From positions 1 through 42,433 of the forward strand of contig JASAON010001503.1 in the NCBI GenBank assembly GCA_030849065.1: 42,433 bases of DNA, in the 5' to 3' direction. The translations under genes were made by a program, and so were the position numbers. Source of the stretch: Jaenimonas drosophilae (Eukaryota > Euglenozoa > Kinetoplastea > Trypanosomatida > Trypanosomatidae). Positions 28,110-36,058 of the stretch are shown in pieces. The stretch's first letter is position 1; every line of letters starts with the position of its first letter. The notes beneath the pieces were generated by a model. The model did no database searches and was not told the origin of the DNA. It worked only from the letters and a program-made list of their open reading frames with translations.

Positions 28110-29375
28110 ATGGCCACGCAACAACAAGCGAGATCGTCCTCATCTCGCCACGTTGACGCGGTGAATGTGGCCGGCGATCTCCGACGTAGCGCGAGCAATC
28201 ACACCCACCACCTCACATTGGCACCACAGCGCCAACGCTTCCACTACACCGCCATCAAGCGCCATGTGCTGGAGGCCAGACGGTGTGCCATCTCACGTCT
28301 CAAGGCGGAGAACATGGCCACCCTCTCCAAGGCTGCGCATGGACGACTTCTGCGAGCGCACGTTCGATCTCAACCGTGGAAGTCCGCGCCACGTGTGCGT
28401 GGAAAACCGCAACAACAACAACAACAGCAACAACAACAACAACATTCATCATCATCTGGGGTCGATGTATGCGCTCCTCCTCGTCGTCGTCAGCCGCTCA
28501 GCATCACCATGTTGGGTGTTGGGCGGCATCCTCATGAAGATGTGGTGGATGGTCGCTCTGGCCGCTACCCGCGCAAACTGAACGAGGCAGAGGTACAGGC
28601 ACTCCTGAACGCCCACATTGGCTGCGTCGACGGCAGCTCAACGGCGGAGGACCACGAACAGCGATGGAACACGTTGGTGGAGCACATTCACCGCCACTTT
28701 GATGAAGGCCACAAGGAACGTCGGCACCGCTCAGCCGCCAAAGTTGGCCATCTCTTTGCCGCCAACTACTGCCGCAACCTCATGACGGATGCTCTCGATG
28801 ACGTGGCCTTCACAACACTCCAGAGCATCTACGCCGAACAGCGCGCATGTCGTGAGAAGGCGGGTTTGATGTATAACAGCCGTCGGCGCTATGTGGTGGG
28901 GATCCACGAGACGGTGAAGGCTCTACGTACGCAGCAGGTGGCGTGTGTTTTGCTGGCTGCCGATGTGGAGGCCTCTTTGCTGGGCAATGAGGAGCCACCA
29001 GCTTCAGATGTAGCGGGTGCGCATCATGGCCGACGTCGAGCCATCAGCCTCCACGAATCCCTGGAGCTCCTCCACGCAGCCTGTGCCGGGCCAACACCGA
29101 TGTCGGCGCTGTGGAGCAGTTCCGCAGGCCAACAACCATCCACCAACTCACTCATTCCGTGCATCACCTGCCTCTCACGACATCGAATGGCCTACGCGGT
29201 TGTTCGGAAGGGTTGTGGGGTCTCCGCGGTGGCCATCTTGCGCGCCGAGAAGAGCCACACATTCGTCAAGCTCTTGAAGCTGTACGCCTTTGGCTGCTTC
29301 TACGCCTACGAACAAAAGATGCGCGAGTGGGAGGAGGAGGAGGAGGATGGAGAAGGTGGTGCCACCTCAGGTTGA
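28110..29375 (+). CDS. SBP2-like protein with L7Ae/L30e RNA-binding domain
   Basis: The protein has 421 residues from the first ATG (a GTG nine bases upstream is in frame but unlikely). Residues 1-100 are basic. An 11-glutamine run (101-111) and a Ser/Pro stretch follow. Residues about 228-380 resemble the SECIS-binding region of SBP2: a helix with LDDVAFTTLQSIYAEQ, then RRRYVVGIHETVKALRTQQ and ACVLLAADVEA, then SLHESLELLHAACAG, and IPCITCLSRHRMAYAVVRKGCGVSAVAIL. The order matches the L7Ae/L30e fold, with extra loops of about 20 and 15 residues. SBP2 binds the SECIS element of selenoprotein mRNAs and recruits the selenocysteine elongation factor. A different L7Ae protein, such as a snoRNP or ribosomal factor, is less likely because the upstream helix and the YVVGxxExxKxL start fit SBP2. 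The C-terminus is acidic. Confidence 0.75.
   Translation: MATQQQARSSSSRHVDAVNVAGDLRRSASNHTHHLTLAPQRQRFHYTAIKRHVLEARRCAISRLKAENMATLSKAAHGRLLRAHVRSQPWKSAPRVRGKPQQQQQQQQQQQHSSSSGVDVCAPPRRRQPLSITMLGVGRHPHEDVVDGRSGRYPRKLNEAEVQALLNAHIGCVDGSSTAEDHEQRWNTLVEHIHRHFDEGHKERRHRSAAKVGHLFAANYCRNLMTDALDDVAFTTLQSIYAEQRACREKAGLMYNSRRRYVVGIHETVKALRTQQVACVLLAADVEASLLGNEEPPASDVAGAHHGRRRAISLHESLELLHAACAGPTPMSALWSSSAGQQPSTNSLIPCITCLSRHRMAYAVVRKGCGVSAVAILRAEKSHTFVKLLKLYAFGCFYAYEQKMREWEEEEEDGEGGATSG
28410..28442 (+). repeat. CAA/CAG run coding for 11 glutamines
   Basis: A nearly pure CAA run with one CAG encodes poly-Gln between the basic N-terminus and the folded part of the SBP2-like protein. It is probably a flexible linker. 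Confidence 0.9.
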
Positions 29376-29638
29376 TGAGGTGCCATCTGATTGGGACATT
29401 CACACAGCAACCTTGTCGTGTATGAATAACCCTCAGTGTTGTGTGTTGTTGTTGCTGTTGTTGTTGTTGTGTCATTCACACGAGGTACATCTGCTTCTTC
29501 TGTGTTGCTTCATGTACTCTCTTGCGTGTTTGGTTGTTTTGAAATTGGAGGCAAGTACACGACAACACAAAGGAAGGAGGTCAGACCTCACTTGCACATC
29601 ACCGCCCAGACGTTAGCATAGATTAGGCTTCAACATAC

Positions 29639-30394
29639 ATGAGTGCGGAGCTGTGTTGTGATGAGGCCACCTTGGCAGAGGCCGCACGTCTTCTTCCACT
29701 GCGTGCGGAGATCGTCTCGCTGCAGGTGCGTCTGGGCCGCACGTTGGAGAAGTGTGCCGAACAGCTCCTTCATCCTCCCACTCCCGACACAGACCAACAT
29801 GTGCTCACGATACATCAACGGCTGCTGACTTCCTACGTACGTCGTTTGCGTATTCAGCGAGAGCAAGCCGTAGAGCTCCTGAGCCGCGTAGATGCACAGC
29901 CTTCATCTGGTTCTCTGGCCCTTCGTCCAGCCGTGGAGCCACCCTTCCTCTCCAGCGATGAAGCAGAGGAGGAGGAGGAGGAGCTTGCGCAGTTTGCCGC
30001 AGATTTGTGCCGGCGTGAAGGTATTCTGCGGCGTTGTGTCGTGGACGCCGATGAGCTTCTGAAGAGCCCAACACTGCCAATCGCGGAGCGTGCTTTTGAG
30101 TTGGATGATGTAGGGCCATCACCCGCCGCCACCGCCGCCACCTTGACGACTCCTCCTCGTGGAGGTTCAACGTTGGCAGACGTACGTCGGACATCCACGA
30201 CCTCACTTCAAGATGATGGTTGCCGTCCTGTCGTTGGTCAGGCAGACGCATCACGTTCAGGGCTGCACAAGGATAAACCAGCCCACATTGAGGAGACCTC
30301 CGTCGTCGCCTTGGCCACGCCCTATCAGCAACACCTCTTCGTCCTTGTGGTGGTGTTTGCTGTTCTTGGATGGGGTCTGCTTCTTCTGCTCTAG
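29639..30394 (+). CDS. Tail-anchored membrane protein of unknown function
   Basis: The protein has 251 residues. It has no N-terminal signal and a single C-terminal hydrophobic segment, QQHLFVLVVVFAVLGWGLLLLL, ending at the stop codon. This is the layout of tail-anchored proteins of the ER, outer mitochondrial or other cytosol-facing membranes. Residues about 15-85 are helical and Leu/Arg/Glu-rich (IVSLQVRLGRTLEKC, YVRRLRIQREQAVELLSRV) and could form a coiled coil. An acidic run follows near 106-116, then a second helix and a Ser/Thr-rich linker. A SNARE or tethering factor would fit the shape, but I see no SNARE zero-layer pattern that I could defend. The likely acceptor is near 29550, after a T-rich tract. 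Confidence 0.7.
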   Translation: MSAELCCDEATLAEAARLLPLRAEIVSLQVRLGRTLEKCAEQLLHPPTPDTDQHVLTIHQRLLTSYVRRLRIQREQAVELLSRVDAQPSSGSLALRPAVEPPFLSSDEAEEEEEELAQFAADLCRREGILRRCVVDADELLKSPTLPIAERAFELDDVGPSPAATAATLTTPPRGGSTLADVRRTSTTSLQDDGCRPVVGQADASRSGLHKDKPAHIEETSVVALATPYQQHLFVLVVVFAVLGWGLLLLL

Positions 30395-30759
30395 TGCGTT
30401 CATCCGAGCCTCTTGTGCTCATCCTCTTTGACTTCACTTCCTGCAGCACTTGATGTGTGCCACGCAGTTGGTGGAGAGAGGTACGCACAGCTAGTGGAGG
30501 GTAGCGCAACACATACACACAAACTTGGCTGCCCTCCACCAACTCACCCGTGCACATCAACTTCATCGTCGTATGATTCTGTGTGTTCATGCTTCCACTC
30601 ACAGACAGCACTCACACACATTGTCCTGTTCTTCATTTTTCCATCTTGTACAGCATTCATCACTTCATTTGTTCATCAAATCCATTCATTAACTCCGCTC
30701 CCACATCATCATCCAGTTGCCCAGTCTCTCCATCATCCCTGAGCCCCCAAAACACAACG
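30395..30759. other. Spacer and leader before the fatty acid hydroxylase gene
   Basis: The sequence is open in the downstream frame from 30583 but lies partly upstream of the acceptor at 30652-30653. No ATG occurs from there to 30760. I see nothing else in it apart from CA-rich sequence. Confidence 0.6.
30622..30653 (+). promoter_or_regulatory. Spliced-leader acceptor that fixes the hydroxylase start
   Basis: TGTCCTGTTCTTCATTTTTC and the following pyrimidine-rich bases end in GTACAG, AG at 30652-30653. It excludes the in-frame ATG at 30589 and makes 30760 the first ATG, with a leader of about 106 bases. Confidence 0.6.
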
Positions 30760-31674
30760 ATGAGCATGGCACTCGCAGGTATGGATGTGGGCTCAATTGT
30801 GTCAGCCATCCAGCAAGGACGGATGAGCACGCTTCCTGTGGAGGTGAAGGCGGTGTTGGATCTCCTCTTCGTTGCCATCATCTTCATTGGTTTTGGCTTT
30901 TACAACCGCGCCGTCATTCCGCTCGTGGCGGCTATCGTGAAGGGCCGCATTCCCGAGCGTGCCAAGCCACTTGCCGCCCTGACGTGGAAGGATCATCTCT
31001 ACATCGCCTTCGCCAAGGCCATCACGGCCCTCTTTGTGTATCACACTTACCAGTTTGTCATGGCCACAGAAGTAAGCCGGATGAGCGTGGACTTCAGCTC
31101 CATGGAGGCCATCACCCCAGCCTTGTGTTGGCTGCCCGTGCACCTCCCCGCCCTCTTCCTCATTTATGACTTCTTCTACACACTCTTTCACTGGGCCCTC
31201 CACTGGCCGCCCATTTACCCGTGGATTCACAAGCACCATCACCGCCAAATGAGCCCTTTCCGCGGCAACAGCGACGCCATCAATGACAACCCCATCGAGT
31301 ACGTCTCGGGGGAGTACCTCCACCTCTTGGCGCTCTTCCTCCTCACCCGCATGACACCAGTGGGCCAGGTACACGCCATCACCATCATCCTCTTCATCTT
31401 TTTTGGTGGCACACTGGCCAGCCTCAACCACACACGCGTGAATTTTCACATTCCCTACTGCTTCAACGTGAACGCACACGACTACCATCACCGTCAGCCA
31501 CAGGTAAACTACGGGCAGTACATCATGTTCTGGGATTGGGTCTTTGGCACCTTCCAGGCGGAGGGAAGCCTGCCAAGCGACCGCCTTCGCGCCGCGCTCG
31601 CGGAGGAGTCTGTGGCGGCAAAGAAGAGTGTCAGCAACGCAGCAGCACGTGGTCGGGCTCGCAAAGAGAACTAG
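30760..31674 (+). CDS. Fatty acid hydroxylase / sterol desaturase superfamily membrane enzyme
   Basis: The protein has 304 residues. It shows the three histidine clusters of the di-iron membrane hydroxylase/desaturase superfamily: HWALH (144-148), HKHHH (157-161) and HDYHH (240-244), plus NHTRVNFH (223-230). These ligate a non-haem di-iron centre used with O2 and electrons from cytochrome b5 or a reductase. Hydrophobic segments lie at about 33-56, 78-100, 118-142 and 186-222, as expected for a multi-pass ER membrane protein. The C-terminal tail is basic and Ala-rich. Family members include sterol C-4 methyl oxidase, C-5 desaturase and sphingolipid or fatty acid hydroxylases. I cannot choose the substrate from sequence alone. 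All expected histidines appear present, so activity is likely. The start is set by the acceptor at 30652-30653. Confidence 0.88.
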   Translation: MSMALAGMDVGSIVSAIQQGRMSTLPVEVKAVLDLLFVAIIFIGFGFYNRAVIPLVAAIVKGRIPERAKPLAALTWKDHLYIAFAKAITALFVYHTYQFVMATEVSRMSVDFSSMEAITPALCWLPVHLPALFLIYDFFYTLFHWALHWPPIYPWIHKHHHRQMSPFRGNSDAINDNPIEYVSGEYLHLLALFLLTRMTPVGQVHAITIILFIFFGGTLASLNHTRVNFHIPYCFNVNAHDYHHRQPQVNYGQYIMFWDWVFGTFQAEGSLPSDRLRAALAEESVAAKKSVSNAAARGRARKEN

Positions 31675-31844
31675 CAAGATGAAGAGCTGCTGTGTCTGTG
31701 TGTTGTGCCGAATGGCTGTGGCAGCACAGCACTCTCAGTGACGTGGAAAGGTCGTGATTGCACCAAAAGTGAGGTGCCAGGCGACGTCAATACTCGGACT
31801 CCTCGTTGGGTGTACTAGGGCTGGGACCATGCTATTCACGGTTG

Positions 31845-31896
31845 TGGTTCTTCAATCTTGATTTTTCTCATATTTTTTTTCTTCAATGATGTATAG
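31845..31896 (+). promoter_or_regulatory. Candidate spliced-leader acceptor for the first transporter gene
   Basis: A T-rich tract (GGTTCTTCAATCTTG, then TTTTTCTCATATTTTTTTTC) leads to GTATAG, AG at 31895-31896. It gives a leader of about 72 bases before the ATG at 31969. Confidence 0.5.
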
Positions 31897-31968
31897 TATC
31901 AAGGCAACAGCTCTTACCACACACAAACACATACACACATACCCCACACTCTTCAACATCCTGCAACG

Positions 31969-33372
31969 ATGCCCCAAGATTCTGCTCATTTCTATGAGGA
32001 GGACTCCGAGACACACCCCATTGCACACCGCGATAGCCCGACCGATGACATCGCCCCCGTCAAGAAGGTCCATGGGCACGACATCACCTCCCACGACCAA
32101 CTCTCCGAGGAGCAGGACGAGCCCGATTGCTGCTTCTCCCGTGTGGTGAACTGCATCATTCCTCATGGTGGTGTCTTGTCGGGCATGTTTAACCTCGCCA
32201 GTGTAACCCTCGGGGCGGGCATCTTGTCCATCCCCTCCGCCTTCAACACCTCAGGTCTCGTGATGGCCATCATTTACCTCGTTGGCGTCACCTCCCTCAC
32301 CGTCTTCTCCATCCAGCTCCTCGTGATGGCCTCAGACAAGTCGGGCTTCCGCAGCTTCGAGGAGCTCGCCCGAGGACTTTTTGGACGTGGCGTTGATATC
32401 TTCGTGGCCTTGTTGTTGTGGCTCTTGTGTTTTGGTGGTGCCGTGGGCTACGTCATCGCTGTGGGCGACGTTCTCACGCCCATCTTCGACGCCGACGGAG
32501 CTCCAGACTTCCTGAAGAAGCGCAGTGGACGGCGGGTCATCACGAGCTGCATTTGGTTCTGCTTCATGCTTCCGCTCGTGCTGCCCAAACAGATCAACTC
32601 ACTCCGCTACGTCTCAGCCTTTGGAGTCTCCTTCATCATCCTCTTCGTCATTTGTGTGGTGGTACACTCATGCCAGAACAGCTTCCACGATGGCATCCGA
32701 AATGATCTCGTCATGGTTCAGAGCGGCAATGGCGGTATCTCAGGCTTGTCCATCTTCATGTTCGCCTACCTCTGCCAGGTGAATATCTTCAAAGTGTACT
32801 ACGAAAAAAAGCGGCCAACTCCGCGCAAGATGACGATTGAGGCAGGACTCAGCTGCACCATCTGCGGCGTGATGTACTTCCTCACCGGATTCTTTGGTTA
32901 TGCCGAGTTTGGCCCAACCCTCACCGGGAGCATCTTGACCTACTACGACCCCTACGCACAGCCCATCTTCTTTGTGTGTTTCTTGGGCCTCATTGTGAAG
33001 TTGTGTGCCGCCTTCTCACTCAACATGCTCGCCTGCCGCACGGCCCTCTTCCAGGTCTGCCGCTGGGACGTGGATACGATGCCCTACTGGAAGCACACGC
33101 TGTGCAGCGTGCCCATGGCCGTAGGCGCCCTCCTTCTCGGTCTCTTTGTGGCCGACATCAACGTCGTCTTTGGTTTGGTCGGCGCCTTCTGTGGCGGTTT
33201 CATTGGCTTTGTGTTTCCTGCCCTCTTCATCATGTATGCGGGTGGCTGGTCACGTGCCTCCGTTGGATGGGGATACTACCTCGCCACCTACTTCCTGCTC
33301 ATGGCCGGTGTGGTGGCCATTGTCTTTGGCACCGGAAGCACCATCCTCAGTACGGTGAAGCAGTACAGCTAG
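31969..33372 (+). CDS. AAAP-family amino acid transporter (divergent member)
   Basis: The protein has 467 residues. A hydrophilic acidic cytosolic tail (1-65) precedes about 11 membrane segments. The first carries the family hallmark GAGILSIPSAF (about 82-92), also called the Aa_trans signature region. Other conserved blocks are LPLVLPKQINSLRYVSAFGVSF and the C-terminal GGFIGFVFPALFIMYAGGW. Kinetoplastids have large families of such secondary amino acid transporters at the plasma membrane and on organelles; the substrate cannot be read from sequence. It lacks the LDGSILLQYDPLHQPDVM block shared by the three downstream copies and has LTGSILTYYDPYAQPIFF instead, so it is the oldest split in this array. 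The ATG follows a clear acceptor. Confidence 0.93.
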   Translation: MPQDSAHFYEEDSETHPIAHRDSPTDDIAPVKKVHGHDITSHDQLSEEQDEPDCCFSRVVNCIIPHGGVLSGMFNLASVTLGAGILSIPSAFNTSGLVMAIIYLVGVTSLTVFSIQLLVMASDKSGFRSFEELARGLFGRGVDIFVALLLWLLCFGGAVGYVIAVGDVLTPIFDADGAPDFLKKRSGRRVITSCIWFCFMLPLVLPKQINSLRYVSAFGVSFIILFVICVVVHSCQNSFHDGIRNDLVMVQSGNGGISGLSIFMFAYLCQVNIFKVYYEKKRPTPRKMTIEAGLSCTICGVMYFLTGFFGYAEFGPTLTGSILTYYDPYAQPIFFVCFLGLIVKLCAAFSLNMLACRTALFQVCRWDVDTMPYWKHTLCSVPMAVGALLLGLFVADINVVFGLVGAFCGGFIGFVFPALFIMYAGGWSRASVGWGYYLATYFLLMAGVVAIVFGTGSTILSTVKQYS

Positions 33373-33818
33373 TGACAGCCCAGGCCATTGTTTGGTTCCT
33401 CCTTCTATATAATACATGCAAATTTCCTTCCCTTTTTGGTTACAATATTCTCACTTTTTTGAGCGCCTTTTTTTTTATTTGTAAAAAATATAAACAAAAG
33501 ACGTGGTTGGAACATCTTGTCTGGATGAGCCTCCAATTCCTTTGGTAACACAGAGAGTTGGTCCTCTCCATGACCAGACAAGACGGCGCTGGCTTCGTTT
33601 TTTGTTTTTTTTATGTGTGTGCCACAAGAAGATGATTGATCTACATGGCGTTCATCGCGAATCCATCAATGTTTGATGACGGTGTCATCCGCACCAAACA
33701 TGGCAATGCTAGTTAGGATGCATGTAGAAGAGCGTGCAGATGAGGCACACATCCAATGTGTTGTTGTTGTGTGGGTACCGACCTCGTCTTGCCATCATTT
33801 CTGCTTCTTCGTGTGTAG

Positions 33819-34196
33819 ATGCATTCTTCATACCTCTCTTACCCTCGATCTCCGCCTTACCCTCATGTTTTTTGTTTTTTGTTATCGCTCATGTTTGTGT
33901 TTATTTTGCTTGTCGTGGAGCGTTTCTGCGCGGTGTTCTTTTTTTCATTTCATGTGTCTGAAGTAGGTAAGTTCATATCAATTCGCAGGTTGCTCAGCAT
34001 GCTCTTCGTTGGAATGACGTTTACAGTCGCACATGGTGCCTGGCTTTTCGTCATCCACGCAGAGGTGAGCCACCCCCACTTCCTCTTTCTCTCCCTGAAC
34101 ATGACTGAGTACCACACATCCTCGGCCTGCCGTGTTTTTTTCCCTGTTGTATCGCCCGCTACACGCAACGCACCCATCATCGAAGTAATTCGATGA
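33819..34196 (+). CDS. Possible small membrane protein (weak)
   Basis: A 125-codon frame begins with an ATG directly after a T/C-rich stretch and TAG (33817-33818), which could be an acceptor. The product has two hydrophobic stretches (VFCFLLSLMFVFILLVV and LLSMLFVGMTFTVAHGAWLFV). T-rich spacer DNA readily yields such sequences, and I recognise no family. Its last codons and stop lie inside the hairpin at 34166-34207. I list it only because a spacer of this size could hide a small gene. Confidence 0.22.
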   Translation: MHSSYLSYPRSPPYPHVFCFLLSLMFVFILLVVERFCAVFFFSFHVSEVGKFISIRRLLSMLFVGMTFTVAHGAWLFVIHAEVSHPHFLFLSLNMTEYHTSSACRVFFPVVSPATRNAPIIEVIR

Positions 34197-34207
34197 TGGG
34201 TGCGTTG
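34166..34207. repeat. Perfect 19-bp inverted repeat with GTAA loop
   Basis: The arm CAACGCACCCATCATCGAA (34166-34184) is followed by GTAA and then its exact reverse complement (34189-34207). The transcript would fold into a stable hairpin. It lies in the spacer between two amino acid transporter genes, either in the 3' UTR of the first or the processed-out region before the second. Confidence 0.95.
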
Positions 34208-34568
34208 ATGTGTGGTGATGATGGTGGGTCTCCGTCATACCAGAAGATTGGTGATTGCGCGTGCGATGATTCATCACGAATGCGTCTTTCTCCTCATTCT
34301 TTTTCTTGTGTGTGTACGGGTGTGCCTCCATAGGCATCAACGGTCGCCCGTCGGTGGCGGCAAACGTCGCTTCCTCCGTGGCACGCGCATCCTTCTTCGC
34401 TGTCCGGCGAAGATGCTACGTGCGTCGGGTGAATTTTTTCATCTTTTATTTACCTTTTTTTTGATTGTTTTGTTGTGGAAACATCATGCTCTTCATCTTC
34501 ATCACTCTCCGTCTTTGGTGCTCCTCACACAGTCTGTGCAGGGATGTCATGATGGCCCACGACAGAAA

Positions 34569-34611
34569 CATTCTTCTTTTCTTCCTTCGTTTGTTTCTTT
34601 TTTTTTCAAAG
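34569..34611 (+). promoter_or_regulatory. Candidate spliced-leader acceptor for the second transporter gene
   Basis: A long T/C tract (CATTCTTCTTTTCTTCC, then TTTGTTTCTTTTTTTTTC) ends in AAAG with the AG at 34610-34611. Further AGs occur in CTGCAGTAG just downstream. The ATG at 34670 is the first in frame. Confidence 0.6.
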
Positions 34612-34669
34612 CTGCCCTGCAGTAGTCGTTGACACCTCAACAACACACATCCATTCTTCTCCATCATCA

Positions 34670-36058
34670 ATGGCCGACCTTCACTCCTCCGCTGACCACG
34701 ATGACTCCGCCAGTCCGGTGTACCCGGCAGAGGTCTTCGCCACAAACCAACAGAAGGAGCTCCATGTCGCGAGCCACGCAAGTGATGACCACAGCACCGC
34801 GCCAACCAAACCCTCCGGCATCTTCGCCACCTGTCTTGTCATGTTAGCAACCGTCATGCCCGCTGGAGGGATGTTGGCCACCTCCTTCAACATGGCCTCC
34901 ACCGCTATTGGTGCTGGCATCCTTGGACTACCCGCCGCCACCGGCAGCACCGGCTACATCATGACGCTCATCTATCTCATCGCCATCACAGCAGAGACGG
35001 TGTACTCGATGGTGCTCCTCGTGGAGGCCTCACAGCTCTGTGGTGAGCGTACCTATGAGCGCATGGCGAACAAGCTCTTCTTCCACGGGGCAGACTATAT
35101 GGTGGCTGCCATCCGCTTCGTCTACTGCTTTGGCTGCTGCATTGCGTACGTCATTTGTGTCATGAACCTCGTCACCCCCATCCTCACCGATGACAATGAA
35201 AGTGACCCATCCTTCTGGCACAACAAGAGCACTGGCGTACGTCTCATCACCTTCATTTTGTGGTTCTGCTGCATGCTTCCACTGGTCATCCCACGCGACG
35301 TCAACTCACTGCGCTACGTCTCCACGGTTGGTGTCATGTTCTTCTTGTACTTTGTCATTGTCATTGTGGTGCGCTCTATCTCTGGTGGCATGGATGGAGA
35401 AGGTGTGGTGCCTGTGGTCACCGGCAACGATGCCGTCAGTGGCATTGGTGTCTTCATATTTTCTTACATGTGCCAAGTAAACTCGAATGACATTTTTTAT
35501 GAAATGACAAGTGGCAGCATTAAGCAGTTTGCCCTTTGCACCATCATCAGCATGTCTATCTGCGGCTCACTCTACTACATTGTGGGTCTATTCGGCTACC
35601 TTCAATTCGGATCCGCGCTGGATGGATCCATTCTGCTTCAGTACGACCCTCTGCACCAGCCTGACGTCATGATATCCTTTGTTGGTGTCTTCATCAAGGT
35701 CTGTGCGTCCTACGGCCTGCTCGCCAACGCCTGCCGCAACTCACTCTACCACGTACTTGGCTGGAATCCCATGACGGTCGCATTTTGGAAGCACTGCATC
35801 GCAGTGGTCATCCTCTCTGTTGGCTTCCTTCTTGCCGGTCTCTTCATTCCCAACGTCAACCTCGTCTTTGGTTTTGACGGTGGTGTGTGTGGAGGTACCT
35901 TGGCCTTCATCTTCCCTGCCTTGTTCCGCATGTACGTTGGTGACTGGACCCTCCAGAAGGTTGGCTGGGTCAACTACATCTTCACCTACCTGACCTTGTA
36001 CGGCGGCTGCGTGGGCATCGTCTTTGGTACCATGTCCACCGTCTACAGCGTCATGTAG
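34670..36058 (+). CDS. AAAP-family amino acid transporter, tandem copy 2
   Basis: The protein has 462 residues: a hydrophilic tail (1-48) and about 11 membrane segments. The GAGILGLPAA signature lies at about 81-90. LPLVIPRDVNSLRYVSTVGV and LDGSILLQYDPLHQPDVMIS are shared with the two following copies. The arginine and glutamine of the usual PRQINSLRY block differ here (PRDVN), which may affect substrate choice. It shares a 70-base identical run with the gene at 37644-39068 and a 68-base identical run with that at 40291-41769, so the array has exchanged sequence. It is likely a proton-coupled or exchange transporter of amino acids at a membrane; the substrate is unknown. Confidence 0.93.
   Translation: MADLHSSADHDDSASPVYPAEVFATNQQKELHVASHASDDHSTAPTKPSGIFATCLVMLATVMPAGGMLATSFNMASTAIGAGILGLPAATGSTGYIMTLIYLIAITAETVYSMVLLVEASQLCGERTYERMANKLFFHGADYMVAAIRFVYCFGCCIAYVICVMNLVTPILTDDNESDPSFWHNKSTGVRLITFILWFCCMLPLVIPRDVNSLRYVSTVGVMFFLYFVIVIVVRSISGGMDGEGVVPVVTGNDAVSGIGVFIFSYMCQVNSNDIFYEMTSGSIKQFALCTIISMSICGSLYYIVGLFGYLQFGSALDGSILLQYDPLHQPDVMISFVGVFIKVCASYGLLANACRNSLYHVLGWNPMTVAFWKHCIAVVILSVGFLLAGLFIPNVNLVFGFDGGVCGGTLAFIFPALFRMYVGDWTLQKVGWVNYIFTYLTLYGGCVGIVFGTMSTVYSVM

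Larger units (their letters stand above)
33373..34669. other. Long spacer between first and second transporter genes
   Basis: This 1.3-kb spacer contains T-rich sequence, a possible small membrane-protein frame (33819-34196) and a perfect 19-bp inverted repeat with a 4-base loop (34166-34207). The 3' end has a long T/C tract and acceptor for the next gene. I see no tRNA, snRNA or transposon that I can name. Confidence 0.6.
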
